Origin: Agroathelia rolfsii
Taxonomy: Eukaryota > Basidiomycota > Agaricomycetes > Amylocorticiales > Amylocorticiaceae
Assembly: GCA_018343915.1 (NCBI GenBank)
Contig: JABRWF010000003.1
Coordinates: forward strand, 3,286,001-3,350,000
DNA: 64,000 nt
Reading direction: 5' to 3'
Below are positions 46,627 to 57,448 of this stretch, piece after piece (positions within the stretch are counted from its first letter, which is position 1; the number at the start of each line of letters is the position of its first letter). Made by a program: the position numbers and the translations under genes. Below the pieces are notes generated by a model. The model saw only the letters and a list, made by a program, of their open reading frames with translations. It was not told the origin of the DNA and did no database searches.

Positions 46627-48194
46627 TTACACGTCAAGGCTAGTATTGCGGTGGGTGATGGAACGCGAGTGTATGAGACGACGAAGAGTGCTACCACCAT
46701 TGTAGGCTTGGCTCTCGTCTGACTCATGTACTTCGATCATAGAAGCTGTCGTCGATATTTTGCCATAAGCGTAGTCGGGTCCGTTGGGTGTGCCTCGAGT
46801 AGCAAGCAGATGTTGCTCTTCTATATCTCTGCTCTGCTGCTGCTTGTGAGTGGTAGCCGCACCCCACATGCGGCTCAGGAAACTTGCGGCAGTACCAGCC
46901 AGCTGTGAGCTATCACGATTGGACCTAGCAGATGGGCGGGATGGGATGTGGCCTGTTGTATGGCTCGTAGGCAGAGTCCCGTCACGGTTTCGATAATCCA
47001 CACGACCACTGGCATGTCGCCAGCTCAGATGCTTCGAAATGAGAGGAGATGACGGATCAGTATACCTATTGGGAGTATCCTGAGCTAGAACGGTGCGGAT
47101 GGAGGATGTGTCCGATGCTTTTCGCAATCTCATTGTCGAAAGAGAAGCTTTACGGAGGAAAGTCTTCCCAGCAGTAGTGGGTATCTTGCTAGACCTCGAA
47201 GGAGACGATGCCAGGGCACTGCCGTTATCGCTGGAGTAAGTATCGTCCTCGGATGCGCTTGTCGACCCCGATTCAGGGGAGGGACCAGAAGAGAGTTCGC
47301 TGTCGTCAGTGACTAGCGAGGGAGGATCGCTGTCAGACGCACTACTGACTGAGACCCAAGAGGAATGGGACACAGAACGGGCAGGATACGTAGGAGGTGT
47401 AGTCAAATGGGAGTGAGATAGGCGTTTGGCCAAACTGCGTACGGATGAGGCCAGCGAGTGTGCGATCGGGCCCACGATATCCTGTGGGGTCTGCGTTTGC
47501 GTGCGGGCACGGCGTCCTCGATGAGCCTTGTCGATGTTGGTATGTCTCGGCTCCCTGAGCTCCATCTGAGGCTTGGGCGCTGATTTGGAAATGAAAGGCG
47601 CCAGATGTCTACATATTTCTGCCTCGTCGAAGCGTAAATTATAGTCGAGAAGACACAGGAGCTGTTTCTCCATGAGGTTCACCTCGAAAACGTGGAAGAG
47701 AGAGGCTGCCTGAGCCCAGTGAATATTCTTCGGCGAGGAATCATTGAGGTATTTGGTGGCAACAATGAGAATGGCCAGAAAAACGCGGTGTCTAGTGCAA
47801 GCCTTGCCTTTGTTTAACCTACATGAGCAGTGGTGCATACGTGAAGGTAGGATATATGCGTACCTTGAGCCTCTTTCGGAAGCTTGGCTTTAAGACGGTC
47901 AAGATAGATGAGTGTTGCCCAGACAGTTGCTTGCTTTACACCCGTTTTGTACAAAAGCCTCGTGATGAACAAATCGAGGGAGGGCAGATTGTACCCAGCG
48001 ATAGGCGAAGGCGGTGGGGCGGCGCATCCCTCGGAAGAATGAGCCTCGTCTTCAACGGCTATGACGGAAACTGTTTTCTGCACAAGGGCATTGATAGCGT
48101 TGATGTCAATTGGCCTTTTGAAGAGCAGTAATAGCTCTGGATTATGACAATTGTGTGGAAGGAGTGAAGAATGGGAGTTTCGATGCAATGACAT
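46627..48194 (-). CDS. Pho80/PCL-type cyclin (first of two in the window)
   Basis: Two exons, 47864-48194 and 46627-47807. MSLHRNSHSSLLPHNCHNPE precedes a cyclin box: LDLFITRLLYKTGVKQATVW, ATLIYLDRLKAKLPKEAQGK, TRHRVFLAILIVATKYLND, then SPKNIHWAQAASLF and VFEVNLMEKQLLCLLDYNLR. This is the Pho80/Pcl1-2 subclass of cyclins, partners of the Pho85 kinase. The C-terminal 250 residues are Ser/Arg/Thr-rich and presumably phosphorylated. Known: Pcl cyclins link nutrient or cell-cycle signals to Pho85. The acceptor AAAG at 47808 is unusual, but the nearer TAG acceptor would introduce an immediate stop. Confidence 0.85.
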
Positions 48195-48682
48195 GATAGT
48201 GAACGGAAATTGATATAATAGTAGGGAATGTAAAGAATGAAGGAATGAAGGTTACACGAGAGAGGGTATGGGAAGGATTTCCAGTAAAAGAAAGAAAGAA
48301 CCCAAGGAAAGAGAGAGAGGAAAGGAGAGGAGACGCGAAGAGAAGGTGGAAGAAAGAGGACAACCAGCAGATGAGGATGACAGTCGTCGACCATCGCCTT
48401 TTCTACCTTGCTCCGGTCATGTTAGCCACCACAATCCACATTTCATATTTTCAAAAAAAAAAAAAAAAAAAAAAAAAAACAAAGAACAAACGCGTCTCAC
48501 GGCTTATATGGATGATGAGAAATGCAATTAAATTATAAGCAGACGTACAACGCACTACAAGGTCTCGTGATCGCGAACCAGCGTAAGAAATCGTGTAATT
48601 TACATTGCAAAACAGATAGATCCCCAGATACAGATGTGTTTGAAGCAGCTCCAAGTCCGAATAAATACAGGACAGATATTGT
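48195..48682. promoter_or_regulatory. Cyclin promoter with polypurine and A27 tracts
   Basis: Upstream of the cyclin start (minus strand). The plus strand has a polypurine stretch at 48290-48360, read as a CT-rich leader on the minus strand. Twenty-seven consecutive A occur at 48453-48479. The right end is the 3' UTR of the transporter gene. Confidence 0.5.
48453..48479. repeat. A27 homopolymer tract
   Basis: Twenty-seven A residues on the plus strand in intergenic DNA. It is nucleosome-disfavouring and length-variable. It could mark a retroposed poly(A) end, but no element body or target-site duplication was identified. Confidence 0.85.
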
Positions 48683-50495
48683 CTACTCTTGCTTTTGTTT
48701 TTCCGCCTTCTTTCCATGAGAACTACCAAGAGAATATCCAATAGTCCCTATGAGTACAAGTCCGGCACCAAACCACATCAGAGGGTTTTGTTCCTGACCC
48801 TCCTTCGTGTTGAGGAACAGCACGCTGATCACTAGTGAAATTGCCTTACGGACGACGAGCACGAGAGTGACCGTGAGCGAACTGACGCGCGTTGTGAGTC
48901 GATGTACGCCAGAAACGCAAAATAATTGAGTAATAGTGTTGAGCAATAGGGGAATGTATGCCGCGGGGACGCTGAAAGATGTTGGAACAAGGCTCCGTTT
49001 GCGAGTCACAAGTGGATAGAGGTCAAGGTAGTCGGAAAGGTCGAGCCGAACTTTGGGGCCGGTGTGGATAGTGTTGAGTTGGGCGGCTAGATCATGTCTA
49101 GTAGACCAGAACATCGGGAGTGACAGGAAGTGAAGGAGAAACATGGATTCTTGCCAGGACGGTCTCGTTCCTACGCGTCCATCCTCACGTCTTTCGGTGT
49201 AAGCGGCGAAGGTCCTGTCCTGAACAAGGCCGAGGAAGCCGGAAAGTAGAAGAGCCAGGCTTAATAGTATGATGCCAATAGCATACGAATCAAATTGTGC
49301 ATCCAGCCCTCCCTCTAGAGTCAACTTCGTGTTTGACGCGGAAAACGTTGTTGCAGCTACGCCGAGTGTTACTAGTAGGACAGAGAATATTTGTAATGCG
49401 TTATATCTAGGGACATTGGCATAAGTATCAATTCGAGAATTGAATCGATGTGGATATACCTCTTTCCAACGACTAGCCAGCCCAGAAACATGCTCACGAT
49501 CAGGCCACCACTCCTAAATATGATGTGTACGGACATGGGGACATCGTAACCGAAAGCAGCGTTATTGAGTCGAGAGATGACATAGAACAGCGTGATTTGT
49601 AGGAAGTAAAGCTCGAGGGGTAGATTTCGGGATTTGAGGCGGGGAAACGGAAGGGCGCTTAGTCGCCAGTAAATCGGGGTAATCCAAGACATGAAAATAG
49701 ATTGCGTTGGCGGGGCGAACGTCTCAAACACATGTGGTTGATCCGGCTTCAGGGTGACCAGACTAAAGGCAGATATATCAGCAATAACCCTCGTGGGTGC
49801 ATCATGTCGGGGCTGCGGGAAAGAGATCGCTGTGCTTGAATCAACTATGTGAACCGTGATATCGGACGATGTTGGGGCTGATTCTGGCGTTATTTCTGCG
49901 AGGATAACAGAGAGGGACTCGTGCTCATGCGCAGTGGAAGCAATTTCACTGTCCGTCAAGGTCAGGACACTACTGTTCATCTCTGTACCAACGGGAGTCG
50001 ATTGTCCAGATGTGAACGTAATACTGTCATGGCCCATCTCAGCACGAAGGGCGCCCTTTAGCGCCGTCGAAAATGTTTCTAACCGACCAGCCTCCTGCGG
50101 ACATATCAATGCTATGCGCAGGGGGGTGGAAGAGTGACTATTGAGGCTGGTCGATATCCCTTTCACTGCGCCTTGGATGAGTTGCTCTTCTGCTTCTTTT
50201 TCAGTGATCAATTCCCTGTCGTCTTTCGAGGGCCAAAATGTAATATGGTGGGGCAGTCCCACGAGAGAAATTAAGAGGAATTGAAAGAATGTGATCAGGG
50301 TGCCCGCATGTGGATACTGTGATGTAAGTTGCTCGAGTGTGATTGCATTGCTGAAATTTCGATGAGGGCTTGGAATAGATTTTCCATATAAAGAAATGCG
50401 TACCTGCAACACCCTCCGAAGACGAGAGAGAGGGTCGTAGTCCAGTCCCATAAAAGTGTAATCAAAATACCAGCGGATAGACCACTGTGGCTCAT
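48683..50495 (-). CDS. UAA-family nucleotide-sugar transporter (Yea4/SLC35B4-like) with a large inserted segment
   Basis: ATG 50495 starts MSHSGLSAGILITLLWDW, then LSLVFGGCC and, after an intron, SNAITLEQLTSQYPHAGTLI. This is the conserved N-terminus of UDP-N-acetylglucosamine or UDP-xylose/GlcNAc transporters. After the second hydrophobic segment there are roughly 190 extra residues (about 49640-50215). The family resumes with LPLELYFLQITLFYVISRLN, MSVHIIFRSGGLIVSMFLGW, VVGKRYNALQIFSVLLVTLG and YIPLLLNTITQLFCVSGVHR. It ends WFGAGLVLIGTIGYSLGSSH. Known: members move UDP-sugars from cytosol into Golgi or ER. Family size is about 330 aa; this one is near 560. The start is fixed by an in-frame TGA just upstream. 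Confidence 0.85.
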
Positions 50496-50846
50496 ACTGT
50501 CCTGTCACTGTGCAAGTAGATTATGGTTTGCTTACAAGGAATAATATAAAATAGCAGCGGACTGTTGCCGCTGCAAGAAGCGAGCATGATGCATGATGAT
50601 GTGAATGGCCCTTTGTTATGCAAGCCATTCAGCACGTTGCACCCACGCGACCGTTGTGCCCCCCAGCACCCTCGGTAACGCCGGCCCGGGAACATAAGAT
50701 ACTTCCGCGGAGCACCCCCGCCGGCAGAAGAAGCATGGATTGGCGCTGACGTCTATGAGCCAGTGGCAAGATGGAGTTCATCTCAAATTTGGGGGGAACT
50801 CGCTCCCTCACGTCGCTCTTGACCACAGACTTGTATTCTGACCACC
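50496..50846. promoter_or_regulatory. Divergent promoter between transporter and FGGY kinase
   Basis: A 351-bp interval between two start codons. It probably contains a 5'-UTR intron of the transporter gene: a GTAAGC donor and CACAG acceptor are visible on the minus strand (50508-50540). GC-rich around 50640-50730. Confidence 0.5.
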
Positions 50847-53131
50847 ATGTCCAACCCCAACAACGAAAGCTATTACATCGGTGTCGATGTCGGCACTGGC
50901 TCTGCGCGCGCCATCCTCGTCAAGACAGATGGCACTATACTAGCGTCATCGACGAAAGAGACGCGTACCTGGCGCGATGAACATGATCACCGTATCTTTG
51001 AGCAATCTACGAACGACATCTGGCAGTGTATCAGCACAGCTATCAAGGAGGTTATATCTGAAAGCAAGATCAGTCCCTCTGCCGTCAAAGGTCTCGGATT
51101 CGATGCCACCTGCTCGTTGGCAGTGTCTGATGAATCCGGCGAGCCCGTTGTCGTCACCAAGGGCAAAGATCTGGGAAACATAGGAGACCGCAATATCATC
51201 CTCTGGGCAGACCATAGGGCCGAAGAGGAGGCCGGCCTTATCAACAGCACGGGCTCTGTGGTATTAGATTATGTTGGCGGTACTATGAGTGTTAGTCTTC
51301 CTTATAATCAAGCGTAACGTGAATGTATGCACTAATACCCGTGATCTCCTTCTCTTATAGCTCGAAATGGAGATCCCAAAAGTCCTTTGGCTCAAGAAGC
51401 ACATGAAGCCTGAACTCTTTACACGATGCCAATTCTTTGATCTGCCCGATTTCCTCACTTATCGCGCAACATCAGATAATACGAGATCTACCTGCTCGTT
51501 GGCGTGCAAGTGTTCATATGTCCCGGCCAAAGGTGGCTGGCAGGCAGAATTCTTTGATAAGATTGGTCTGGGGGATTTGCCGAAAGAAAATTACAGGCAA
51601 TTGGGCGCTGCCAACAATAATGTTCTCACAGCTGGCATACCAATCGGAAAGGGTCTATCGAAGAAGAGCGCTGCCGAATTCGGTTTGCTAGAAGGAACGC
51701 CGGTAGGCAGTGGGTTGATCGATGCGTAAGTCAAACATTCTCCGCAATAGAAAGCGCCAATCGCCCATCACCATTACAGGTATGCAGGTTGGGTTGGCAC
51801 CATCGCTGCCCGTAGCAAGGAAAAGAATGGACAGCTATCCCCACCAACCAACTTTGCGGAATCAAGACATCGTTTGGCTGCTGTCGCAGGCACCAGTACA
51901 TGCCACGTCGTACAGGTCTGTCCAATTATATTACAGCTTCTTATCATGATTTTGACATTTCGACCAGAGCCCCGAGGGTGTTTTCGTAAACGGTGTATGG
52001 GGTCCTTACAAGGTACTTCCTATTATTTCTATAATAATAATGATAATAAAACAAGCTGAATTATCTTTACCTAGGATGCCGTCTTCCCAGGATGGTGGAT
52101 GAATGAAGGTGGCCAATCCTCAACAGGCCAGGTTAATATATCCGCCTATCCTCTTGATCATACATTGTCTCATTACTTTTCTTTTTAGCTCATAGATTTC
52201 ATCCTCACTACCCACCCCGCCTACAATCAGCTTGTTGAAAAAGCCAAGCAAGAGAACACCAATATACATTCTTGTACGTGAAAAACCATGAGGAAAGATA
52301 CATTATAGGAGAGGTGACACTTAACCCAGTGCTCGAGAAATTGCTGTTCAAGGCCAAGGAAGAGAAAGGCGTTGAAAGTTTGACTGAGCTCACCAAGGAC
52401 ATTCACTTCTATCCCGACCTTCATGGTATGCAATAACTAATTGCTGCTTCGTGATTTATTACTTACAAACTACTTCTTATAATTCATAGGAAATAGGTCC
52501 CCCATCGCGGATCCCCGCATGCGCGGGTCCATAGTTGGCCTTGAGTTGGTAAGAGTGCAACTCCCTTATTCAGTATCTTTATATGCTAATCCGGAGCATG
52601 AAAAACCAAGGACTCTGGCCTAACGGACCTGGCCCGTAAATACAACCTCGCGATGGAAGCCATTGCGCTTCAGACAAGACACATCGTCGACGAGATGAAC
52701 GCCAAAGGACATTCGATCACGTCCATCTACATGTCTGGTGGTCAAGCCAGGAACGCAGTGCTCATGCAGCTCTTCGCTGACGTTTGCGGTATTGAAGTAA
52801 TCCTGCCTCAGTCCCACAGCGCTGCCGTGGTCCTTGGAGCAGCCATGCTGGGAAGATTTGCTGCAGAGGTCACGACCAAGGGTGGTAAGATGAGTGCGGA
52901 GGAGATTAACGAAAGCCTGTGGAAGATCATGGTTTGGAATCCCGTATCTTTGAAAGACTTAACAGCTGACATCGTGCCATCCAGACTGAAATGACACCGC
53001 CTAGCACTCAGGTGATTCCTTCTGCCTCGAAGAAGGAAAAGAAACTGCTTGAAGCCAAGTACAAGATCTTCCGGGAAACGATTGAAATTCAGAAGCGTTG
53101 GCGTAAGGAGATGGAAGTGGCTGCGAACTAG
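50847..53131 (+). CDS. FGGY-family carbohydrate kinase (ribulokinase/FGGY-like)
   Basis: MSNPNNESYYIGVDVGTGSA carries the phosphate-1 motif of the FGGY/ASKHA fold. It is followed by the sugar-binding region (GFDATCSLAVSDESGEPV) and ILWADHRAEEEA. FGGY_N continues with EIPKVLWLKKHMKPELFTRC and DLPDFLTYRATSD. The C-terminal half has GVWGPYKDAVFPGWWMNEGG, STGQLIDF, NRSPIADPRMRGSIVGLEL and the FGGY_C signature MSGGQARNAVLMQLFADVCG. It ends KRWRKEMEVAAN. Known: this branch (fungal YDR109C/human FGGY) phosphorylates D-ribulose or related pentuloses. Substrate is inferred. About nine short introns, all GT-AG. Confidence 0.9.
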
Positions 53132-53278
53132 AAGCAATCTTTGTAGAAATATTGAACAAAACAGGATGATTCAAGCAATAATTCAATCGATCTGATAGCT
53201 CGAGAGTGATTGAAGGGTGCTTAAAATATAATGGCGCTTCAGTCAAGACATTTTCATGCTCGAGCATGTGTTGCATAT

Positions 53279-53284
53279 TTTATT
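53279..53284 (-). terminator. AATAAA polyadenylation hexamer for eS25
   Basis: On the minus strand AATAAA lies about 60 nt downstream of the eS25 stop codon, in UTR sequence. It is a consensus position and sequence for a cleavage and polyadenylation signal. Confidence 0.6.
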
Positions 53285-53343
53285 GGTTGCGTGGTGTATG
53301 CATAGCGTACAGGGATGGCAGTGAATACAGATAAAGAAAAAGC

Positions 53344-53855
53344 TCAATCCGAAGTGTTGGTGACTCGTGCTGTAGCAAAAGCACTTTATCAGGACAAATC
53401 CATACCAATCAGGCTGAAAGATACATACTGTATACGAGCTGTGATGAGTGGTGCACAATGCGCTTGATGAGCCCTTCCTTTTCAAGGTGCCTGATAGCAA
53501 GACGGGCCAGGGAGCCGTTAACTTTCAGTCGCTCGATAAGGATGCTCTGGCTGATGAATCGGAAGGTGGGAACTTCCTTCATAACACGGTCGTAGCTGTT
53601 CTTGTCGATGGCGACAGCGTGTTGGGCCTTGTCCTTGACTTTGCCCTTGGACCACTTCTTTTTCTTTGCGGCTTTGCCTCCTCCGGAGGACGTGGGTGCA
53701 GCTTTAGCCTTGGCCTAAAGACAGATTACGAGTGTTGGCAGTCAGCGTCATCCGAGCAGAGCGAGAGCAATCCATCCTCTCTAGTCGTCCGTCCACAGCA
53801 AAACGGCAGAGGATAGATCTTCTGAGGGCGTAAGGGCGCTAATGATGCTCACCAT
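53344..53855 (-). CDS. Small-subunit ribosomal protein eS25
   Basis: Exon 1 is only the ATG (53853-53855), followed directly by GTGAGC. Exon 2 starts at 53714 and encodes AKAKAAPTSSGGGKAAKKKK, then WSKGKVKDKAQHAVAIDKNS, YDRVMKEVPTFRFISQSILI and ERLKVNGSLARLAIRHLEKE. A last exon gives TRVTNTSD and the stop. The winged-helix pattern and lysine-rich N-terminus are those of cytosolic eS25. Known: a 40S head protein near the E site. The intron straight after the start codon is a common ribosomal-protein gene arrangement. It is divergent from the glucosidase II beta gene. Confidence 0.93.
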
Positions 53856-54271
53856 GACTGTCGATGGCCGATCCTGGTGTCTTGAAGAGAGTCGCTGCTA
53901 CCGTAGCAAATAGGCGGAAGGCGGCGCTTTGACTCGGCTTAGCCAGACCTCTTTCCAATAATGGGAACTGGCTTGCTCTGTAAGCTCGGCCCGAGATTTG
54001 ACTAATTGGGAAACTGAGTTAACTCACTACTCCATGCATATTGCTCACATTTGTTAGAATAAAACAACTAAATAACAACATACTATCTGCCATGACAATT
54101 TAAAGTCGTATTTTTGAAAGGGCTAAATTGCTCCATGTTGTGATCACGTACTGAGGCAATTGAACGTTGCCAAGCCACGTTAAGCCAAGTGTCGTCATCA
54201 CAGTTTCGTTAGCCTAACGTGGCAATTACTGTACGAAAGCATTATAGCAAGAACTACCATATCACTGTCCA
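53856..54271. promoter_or_regulatory. Divergent promoter of eS25 and glucosidase II beta
   Basis: A 416-bp interval between two start codons. AT-rich at 54030-54110, with an imperfect repeat of CCACGTTAAGCC / GCCTAACGTGGC (near 54175-54225) that forms an inverted pair and could be a factor site. No TATA box was seen. Confidence 0.45.
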
Positions 54272-56375
54272 ATGGTACTCTGGCCACTGCTATTATTACC
54301 CCTACCTGTTCTTTCTGCCCTGCCTAAACATCATGGCGTTGCACCCCATCTGGTAGAAAAATATGTCGAATCACCATCTGGAACCTGGACATGCCTCGAC
54401 GGCTCAAAACAGATTGCTTGGACTGCCGTGAATGACGATTACTGCGACTGTCCAGACGGCAGTGATGAGCCAGGTCTCGTGCTTGTTTGACTATATATCT
54501 ATCTGCCGTGTTCAATATATGTACAGGCACAAGTGCATGTCCAAATAGTACTTTCTACTGTCGTAACGAAGGACATATTGGAGGAACACTCAAGAGCTCA
54601 CGTGTCAATGATGGCCTCTGCGAGCCAGAGTGCTGTGACGGCAGCGACGAGCTGCCGGGCGTATGTCCTAACAGGTGCAAAGAGGTCGGCGAAACCTACA
54701 AAATACGCTTGCAAGAAGAGCTCAAGATACGCAAAACGGTAATTATGGTGGTAGTCCGTATAAGGTGCATACAACTGACGTGTCTATTAAACGTAGGGCT
54801 CCAAGATACGCTCTTCTTATATCGCGTTTGCGCAGAAAGAAAAGAAAAGACTGCAAGATGAAATAGCTAAGTCTGCAGAAGAAGTTGCTATGCGCGAGAA
54901 AGAGGTCGCCCGTCTGAAAGGTGCATGTTTCTGATCCAAAATTTTGTTTTCCTAAACACTAACTATTCGAATATAGAGCTAATGGACGCTTCTGAATCTT
55001 TGTCTGCGGCAGCACTTGCCCACCGCCAGCAATCTCGTCAGTCTGCTTCAATCTTCAAGCTTGGATCGTCGTCTGACTTGACATATATTTAGCCCTATAC
55101 CAGTCTTTAATCACACACTCTAAAGCGCTCAAATCACTTCAGACTGAGTATAAGAAGCATCTTGAGCGTGAAAAGGCACTGGGAGACATCCTTGAATCCT
55201 TGAAGAACGGCTACAATCCCAACTATCAAGACATGGCTGTTCTTGAGGCAGTTCGTGGATGGGAACAGCTCTCGACCTCTGCGACCGTTGAAGAGTCGGA
55301 ACTCGGACAGGACGAAGAGGAACCGCCAGTTGAGGAGGGCATGTGGTCAGCTAAAGATCTTGAATCTCGCAAGTTGGACCAACTGCTGAAAACCGACTAC
55401 TCGTCTCTGCTGTTTGAGCACGACCAGCATGTGGCTACGCCCACACCTGGCTCGACGTGTACGTATCATCCGAACTCTCCTACGGTCTTTCGTTATTTAC
55501 TGCTCCGAATTTAGTGTTCGATATTACTGCCTACATTCCTGATTTCCTTATCCCGCATTTCCAAACCTTGCGCGAGGAATTCCAAACCTGGCTCTCTGCT
55601 GTAGGTCTCACCACAAGCGCTCCCACCGATGCACGCACCGCCAGTGAGTTCTAAGCTTTAACCTTGGATATATATATTAATATTACGTATACAGACTCTA
55701 AAGCGCGCAAAGCATGGGAGGACGCAGACCACAGCTTACGTCTTGCACGTGAAGAGTTCGTTCAGGCGGAGACAGATCTCAAGGACCTCTTCGATCCTGA
55801 AGGCTTCGGTATTCAAGGCGAATGGAAGAAGCTTGATGGCACCTGCCTTACAACGCCTTCTGGAGGGTAAGTCTGTCCGAGTTCAAGTTCATTCCTTTCA
55901 ACCTCACAGTCTTTTGTTTCCAGTTACAACTATGAAGTTTGTCTCTTCAATGAAGCCCACCAGAAGCCTGGTTCCAATGGGGGACAGACATTCAAACTTG
56001 GGTGAGTTTGTTCTAACTCTTTACTCTGAAACAAATTGCTAGACATGCATGCCAGTAAATTCCAAGGCTGGAATCCGGACCCTAACGTCGAGGTTGGCTC
56101 CCCCGAATACTACAGCAAGCAGGTATATGCAAACGGTGCCAAATGTTGGAACGGGCCCTCTCGCAGTGTTACAGTAAGTTTACGGATACTTTCCCCAGTG
56201 TTATCCTTGTACTAATAGCTTTAACTAGCTTATATTATCTTGTGGCACGGAAAATTTGATTCACACCGTTACGGAGCCAGAGAAGTGTGAATATCATATT
56301 CAGGGCACTACGCCCGCACTCTGTTTGGCTCCTAGTGCGGAAGAGGAAAGGTTGGCAAAAAGGGATGAACTATGA
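54272..56375 (+). CDS. Glucosidase II beta subunit (PRKCSH-like)
   Basis: The signal peptide MVLWPLLLLPLPVLSA precedes two LDL-receptor class A-like modules, CDCPDGSDEPG and CEPECCDGSDELPGVCPNRC. A long Glu/Lys-rich coiled coil (RLQDEIAKSAEEVAMREKEV ... HLEREKALGDILESLKNGY) follows. A C-terminal MRH lectin domain has CLTTPSGGYNYEVCLFNEAH, GQTFKLG and CGTENLIHTVTEPEKCEYHI. The protein ends KRDEL, an ER-retrieval signal. Known: the beta subunit holds glucosidase II in the ER and binds mannose-rich glycans so that glucose is trimmed for calnexin-cycle quality control. About ten short introns. Confidence 0.93.
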
Positions 56376-56512
56376 TTTTGAGTAGTAATTACATTTGTTA
56401 CCATTGCCATCAACACACCGCTTTGGACCAGATCAATGAAAGAACAACATCATATCGAAAAAAATAAGATTAACAAGCAGGATAAAAGAAAGAAAGAGAT
56501 AAATCACTATTG

Positions 56513-57448
56513 TTACAAACTCTCGACGTTATGCTTCGCTCTATTAACTTGGAATGTAGGACCCATGAAGCGAGATCGCCGTGGTCGACTGTAGCATTTT
56601 TTTTTCTTTTTATTAACATCCACATCCTGAGCAATACGCACAGCGTACCTATCGACACTAGCTGTGTCCACACCATTATCATCTTCCTCGCCTTCCATCA
56701 TCTCTGCCCACTTCTCAGCCACCCTCGGGTCTTCTTCAGCCAACTCATCCATACTTTCCTGTGGATTGATCCTGTTGGAATCCAGACCCTGGAAATATCG
56801 GAGCATATGCACGACGTCCTCGACATCCCGAGGCGCCCTACGTGCCTGCCACGCCTTGACCTTTGTCCTCGTAAACTCTGTGGGCGAGAGACACCGGATG
56901 CCCTTGTCGGTCACGATCGTATTCTGATCGTTCAGCATGACGGGCCCAAACTCCCCAGCGGCGAGGAGTTCGATTCGGATCCTGCGCCCACCTTTGGCGG
57001 TGTACCACAGCGTCTTGGCCCCTGTCGCGATCCGTGAGGAGATCTCAAATTGGTCTGCATAAGGCGAAGAGCGGATCGCTTTCAGTGAATTTTCAAAGCC
57101 GCCTTGGACAATGCAATCGACGTCCTGATGATCCAAACAATACAACAATCAGGGCTCAACGATGATAACAAATGATAAGATCGAGGTGAGGGAGTTGTGC
57201 GAATGGTGAGGGAGAATTAATTATGATGAATCAAAGAAAGGGCGTCATACCGTTGTTGCTCGATCAGCAACACCAAAATGCGAAGCCAGATACCCGCCAC
57301 AGACCGCATGAGGTACGTTGTGTTGAGTGAAAATACGACTTAGGATCAACGCCGTCTCCTCTAGGAGGCTGTATGATACCGCCTCGACAACGGGCGACGA
57401 CTCGCGATCGGTGACATAATCTTCGTCGTCGAAGGGTGTGGACATCAT
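56513..57448 (-). CDS. Nucleotidyltransferase-fold protein, function unknown
   Basis: Two exons, 57251-57448 and 56513-57124, encode about 269 aa. The start MMSTPFDDEDYVTDRESSPV is acidic. A helical segment (LLEETALILSRIFTQHNVPH) leads into AVCGGYLASHFG, VADRATT and DVDCIV. The GG followed by an Asp-hydrophobic-Asp pair matches the hG[GS]...DhD core of the DNA polymerase beta-like nucleotidyltransferase fold. A later strand, RIRIELLAAGEFG, could carry the third acidic residue. The C-terminus has a basic KKKKKCYSRPRRSR patch. Substrate and role are unknown; small fold members include antitoxin-system and RNA-modifying enzymes, and no partner gene is seen. The intron falls exactly before the DVD motif. 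Confidence 0.7.

Noticed and set aside
50496..50700. Upstream reading frame with Met residues as an N-terminal exon of the nucleotide-sugar transporter
   Set aside because: The frame that carries the family N-terminus (DWTTTLSLVFGGCC) has an in-frame TGA just before ATG 50495, so the upstream exon is leader sequence.
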